DNA of 64,000 nucleotides from contig NZ_JSYP01000018.1 of the NCBI RefSeq assembly GCF_000813005.1, forward strand, positions 1 to 64,000. Reading direction: 5' to 3'. Positions 61,329 to 64,000 of the stretch are shown one piece after another; within the stretch, counting starts at the first letter, position 1; every line of letters starts with the position of its first letter. Under the pieces are notes generated by a model. It searched no databases. It was not told the DNA's origin and was given only the letters and a program-made list of their open reading frames with translations. A program made the translations under genes and the position numbers. This stretch comes from Flavobacterium sp. KMS. GTDB lineage: Bacteria > Bacteroidota > Bacteroidia > Flavobacteriales > Flavobacteriaceae.

Positions 61329-62012
61329 ATGAACAAAATTTTTAATTTATTGTTATGTTTCTTCTCCTTTGTAAGCATGAACGCTCAGATACATGAGGTA
61401 GGTGTTTTTTTAGGAGGTAGTAACTATGTTGGAGATGTGGGAAGCACGACGTATATTGCGCCAGAAAAGCTTGCCTTTGGCGTATTGTACCGATGGAATC
61501 AAAGTCCGAGACATGCATATCGCTTTTCGTACACACAATCAACAATCACTGGAAATGATTCAGATTCAAAAGAAGGTGGTCGAAAACAAAGAGGATATCG
61601 TTTTGATAACACAATTCGAGAACTTTCTGCGGGACTTGAATTCAATTTTTTTGACTTCAATTTACATGATTCCAAAAGAAAGGTTACTCCGTATGTGTTT
61701 TCAGGGATTAACTATTTTAGATACGAACAGTTATACATTCAATCGGGGGAAACAGAAAAAGAAAAGAATTCGGGTTCATTTGCAATTCCTATGATATTAG
61801 GTGTAAAAACAAATTTAACCACTAATTTTATCTTAGGATTAGAGGTTGGAGCGCGATATACCTTTACAGATAACCTTGATGGTAGTAATCCAGATAATGA
61901 TAATTTAAAATCATTACGTTTTGGAAACTTAAATAATAATGACTGGTATGTTTTCTCGGGAGTAACTTTAACGTATACCTTTGGAAACAAACCTTGCTAT
62001 TGCCCTTATTAA
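61329..62012 (+). CDS. DUF6089 outer-membrane beta-barrel protein
   Basis: The 227-residue protein has a signal peptide (cleavage after SMNAQ) and then the DUF6089 pattern: HEVGVFLGGSNYVGDVGST at the start, SYTQSTITGNDSDS, a barrel of about eight strands (TPYVFSGINYFRYE, ILGLEVGARYTFTDNL) and the end VTLTYTFGNKPCYCPY. Strands alternate polar and hydrophobic residues, so it is probably an outer-membrane barrel. It is coupled by a five-base gap to uppS. Its exact role is unknown; in Flavobacteria it regularly sits in front of uppS and bamA. Confidence 0.88.
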   Translation: MNKIFNLLLCFFSFVSMNAQIHEVGVFLGGSNYVGDVGSTTYIAPEKLAFGVLYRWNQSPRHAYRFSYTQSTITGNDSDSKEGGRKQRGYRFDNTIRELSAGLEFNFFDFNLHDSKRKVTPYVFSGINYFRYEQLYIQSGETEKEKNSGSFAIPMILGVKTNLTTNFILGLEVGARYTFTDNLDGSNPDNDNLKSLRFGNLNNNDWYVFSGVTLTYTFGNKPCYCPY

Positions 62013-62017
62013 AAAAA

Positions 62018-62755
62018 ATGAATTTAGACACATTAGATAAAACAAACTTACCACGACATTTAGCCATTATTATGGATGGAAATGGACGCTGGGCAAAACA
62101 ACAAGGTTTCCTAAGAGCTTTTGGTCATGAAAACGGAACAAAATCAGTAAAAGAAACCATTGAATCTTGCGCCAAGCTAGGAATCGAATATTTAACATTA
62201 TACGCCTTTTCTACAGAAAATTGGAACAGACCTAAGTTAGAGATCGAAACTTTAATGAAGATACTTATAAACTCATTAAAGAAAGAACTTGGTACATTAC
62301 AAAAAAACGACATCAAACTTAATGCAATTGGAAACTTAGAAAAGTTACCTCAATCTGCTCAAAAAGAACTTTTGGATGTTATTGATAAAACAAAAAATAA
62401 CACAAGGCTTACGCTCACATTAGCTTTGAGTTACGGTTCTAGAGAAGAACTTGTAAACGCTGTTAGAATCATCAGTAATAAAGTTAAAAATAATATAATT
62501 TCAATAGACACTATTGACGATTCAATTATAAATGAGCATCTTTACACGCAAAATTTACCAGATGTAGATTTATTAATACGAACAAGTGGAGAACATAGAA
62601 TAAGTAACTTTTTGTTGTGGCAAATTGCCTATGCAGAATTATATTTTACTAATGTCTTATGGCCAGACTTTAAAGAAAAGGATTTATATGAGGCTATCAT
62701 TAGTTATCAAAAAAGAGAACGTAGATTTGGAAAAACAAGTGAACAAATTAAATGA
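62018..62755 (+). CDS. uppS: Undecaprenyl diphosphate synthase (isoprenyl transferase)
   Basis: UppS makes the C55 lipid carrier for cell-wall and glycan synthesis. From the ATG at 62018 the protein has 245 residues. The signature HLAIIMDGNGRWAKQQG has the catalytic D20, then RAFGHENG, YLTLYAFSTENWNRP, and the C-terminal LLIRTSGEHRISNFLLWQ and LWPDF. The full family pattern is present. The frame from 61994 overlaps the DUF6089 stop and is not the real start. bamA follows and its start region lies near the uppS stop. Confidence 0.97.
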   Translation: MNLDTLDKTNLPRHLAIIMDGNGRWAKQQGFLRAFGHENGTKSVKETIESCAKLGIEYLTLYAFSTENWNRPKLEIETLMKILINSLKKELGTLQKNDIKLNAIGNLEKLPQSAQKELLDVIDKTKNNTRLTLTLALSYGSREELVNAVRIISNKVKNNIISIDTIDDSIINEHLYTQNLPDVDLLIRTSGEHRISNFLLWQIAYAELYFTNVLWPDFKEKDLYEAIISYQKRERRFGKTSEQIK

Positions 62756-62762
62756 TTTTTTA

Positions 62763-64000
62763 GTGTTACAAAAAAGAATAAAAATAGTACTTACCCTATT
62801 GGTTTTTGGTAGTTTTTCACAAATAAAAGCGCAAGAAAGAATTCCTTTTGACCAAGGGAAAAAATATATTCTTGCCGACGTATCTGTAATTGGTAAAATA
62901 AGTTTCAATGAACAAACAGTTGTTACCTTTTCTGGCCTACAGAAAGGACAAGAAATAACAGTTCCTGGAGAAGAAATAAGTGGAGCCATCAAAAAACTGG
63001 GAAAGCTTGGTCTTTTCGATGAAATTTCATTCTATGTAAATAGGATAGAAAACGATAGTATATACCTGGACTTAGACATTGTAGAGCTTCCTAAATTAAA
63101 CGAAGTAAAATTTGTTGGTATTAAGAAAGGTAAAGTCGAAGCATTAATTAAAGACAACAGTTTAACAAAAAACAAAATTGTAAACGAAAATTTAATTACG
63201 ACAACCAAGAATTATATTGAAAATAAATACAAAAAAGAAGGTTACTTTAATACAAAAGTAACTATTACTACTACTGCCGATACAACCTCAACAAACCAAG
63301 TAAACATGCTGGTGCGTGTAGATAAAGGTGATAAGGTGAAAATTAGCAAAATCGAATTTGAAGGCAATAAAGCATTATCTGATGCGTCTTTACGTGGTGC
63401 AATGAAAGACACCAAGCAAAAAAATCCTATCCGTATTTTTAAAGCTTCAAAATTCATTAAAGACAAATACAAAGCTGATTTAGATAAAGTTATCGCTAAC
63501 TACAAAGAAAAAGGATATAGAGATGCAAGGATATTGCATGACTCTATTACGTACGATAAAAAGAAAAACACATTAGCGATAAAAGTAGATATTGAAGAAG
63601 GTAACAAATACTACTTTGGTGATATCAAATTCTTAGGAAATACCGTTTACTCAGACCAACAATTAAATCGTTATTTAGGTATTAAAAAAGGAGAGACTTA
63701 TAATGGTGTCCTTTTAGAAAAAAGGATTGCTGATAAGACGAAACCTGATGCAGAAGACATCACCAATTTATACCAAAACAATGGGTATTTATTTTCTAAC
63801 ATTAATGCTGTAGAGGTAAAAACCGTAAATGACACCATTGATTTTGAAATTAGAGTTACTGAAGGTCCAATTGCATATTTTAATAAAATCTCAGTTGTAG
63901 GTAACGACAAAACAAACGATAAAGTAATTTACCGTGAACTAAGAACTAAGCCAGGTGAAAAATACAGTAAAGACTTATTAGTAAGAACTATTCGTGAGAT
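62763..64000 (+). CDS. bamA: BamA outer-membrane assembly factor, cut at the window end
   Basis: This long open frame runs to the end of the window and lacks its C-terminus. It encodes a signal peptide (QKRIKIVLTLLVFGSFSQIKAQ, in part RIKIVLTLLVFGSFS) and POTRA domains of BamA/Omp85, with FSGLQKGQEI, KISFNEQTVVT, VKISKIEFEGNKALSD, YYFGDIKFLGNTVYSD and AYFNKISVVGNDKTND. The barrel would lie beyond the window. The best start is GTG at 62763, eight bases after the uppS stop; a TTG at 62727 and a GTG at 62739 are in frame but inside uppS, and no ATG fits. BamA inserts beta-barrels into the outer membrane and is expected to be essential. Confidence 0.93.
   Translation, partial: MLQKRIKIVLTLLVFGSFSQIKAQERIPFDQGKKYILADVSVIGKISFNEQTVVTFSGLQKGQEITVPGEEISGAIKKLGKLGLFDEISFYVNRIENDSIYLDLDIVELPKLNEVKFVGIKKGKVEALIKDNSLTKNKIVNENLITTTKNYIENKYKKEGYFNTKVTITTTADTTSTNQVNMLVRVDKGDKVKISKIEFEGNKALSDASLRGAMKDTKQKNPIRIFKASKFIKDKYKADLDKVIANYKEKGYRDARILHDSITYDKKKNTLAIKVDIEEGNKYYFGDIKFLGNTVYSDQQLNRYLGIKKGETYNGVLLEKRIADKTKPDAEDITNLYQNNGYLFSNINAVEVKTVNDTIDFEIRVTEGPIAYFNKISVVGNDKTNDKVIYRELRTKPGEKYSKDLLVRTIRE

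Overview
The window is a 64 kb piece of chromosome from a member of the Bacteroidota, most likely a Flavobacterium or close relative. The support is low-GC DNA, many start regions carrying the Bacteroidota -7 box TAnnTTTG, TonB-dependent receptors with carboxypeptidase-like N-terminal domains, DUF4249 and DUF6089 proteins, a FolK-deoxynucleoside kinase fusion, and the cluster CBS protein-nadK-DUF6089-uppS-bamA. I see no phage, insertion sequence, CRISPR array or rRNA operon. Two tRNA genes (Leu-UAA, Gly-GCC) are present.

Layout. 1-3.3 kb: two unknown membrane proteins, purT, a small secreted DUF6370 protein translationally coupled to a Crp/Fnr-type protein. 3.3-8.1 kb: the glyoxylate shunt (aceB then aceA, minus strand) divergent from a ScfR/RamB-type regulator, with a perfect 14-bp palindrome in the shared upstream region. 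8.1-13.5 kb: a repeat-rich gap, then pirin and YceI proteins, an AraC regulator, DUF983, fabD, a stand-alone LytTR protein and a SnoaL-like protein. 13.5-20 kb: a lipoprotein glycerophosphodiesterase, a RelE/ParE-like toxin-antitoxin pair, an EamA exporter, galE, a DegT aminotransferase, and divergent waaA. 20-32.3 kb: a small lipoprotein with heptad repeats, DUF1508, two tRNAs, mutS, DUF1573, a TrmH-family methyltransferase, a CHAP protein, FolK-dNK, sppA, a candidate structured RNA, and an AsmA-like protein.

32.5-39.5 kb is a trehalose-type utilisation locus: TonB receptor, MFS permease and cytoplasmic trehalase on the minus strand, divergent from a LacI regulator. Two identical CGAAAACGTTTTCG operators lie between them. 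39.7-43.3 kb: DUF2797, then a GH3-family adenylating enzyme coupled to a protein that begins like domain III of EF-Tu, and a small unknown ORF. 43.5-48.4 kb: serB, and a five-gene set of alternating VOC and SRPBCC/AHSA1 proteins divergent from a GlxA-type AraC regulator. 48.4-53.3 kb: the proteostasis genes clpX, clpP and tig, a small membrane protein and an alpha/beta hydrolase. 53.5-58.2 kb: an unknown lipoprotein and a TonB receptor/DUF4249 pair. 58.2-64 kb: pdxJ, then the CBS-(unknown)-nadK-DUF6089-uppS-bamA run; bamA is cut by the window end and appears to start with GTG.

Most of the window is housekeeping. The parts most worth following are the GH3/EF-Tu-domain-III pair, the structured intergenic RNA candidate near 29.3 kb, the trehalase locus without SusD, the ScfR palindrome, and the unknown gene sitting inside the nadK cluster. 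Dispersed palindromic repeats fill several intergenic gaps.
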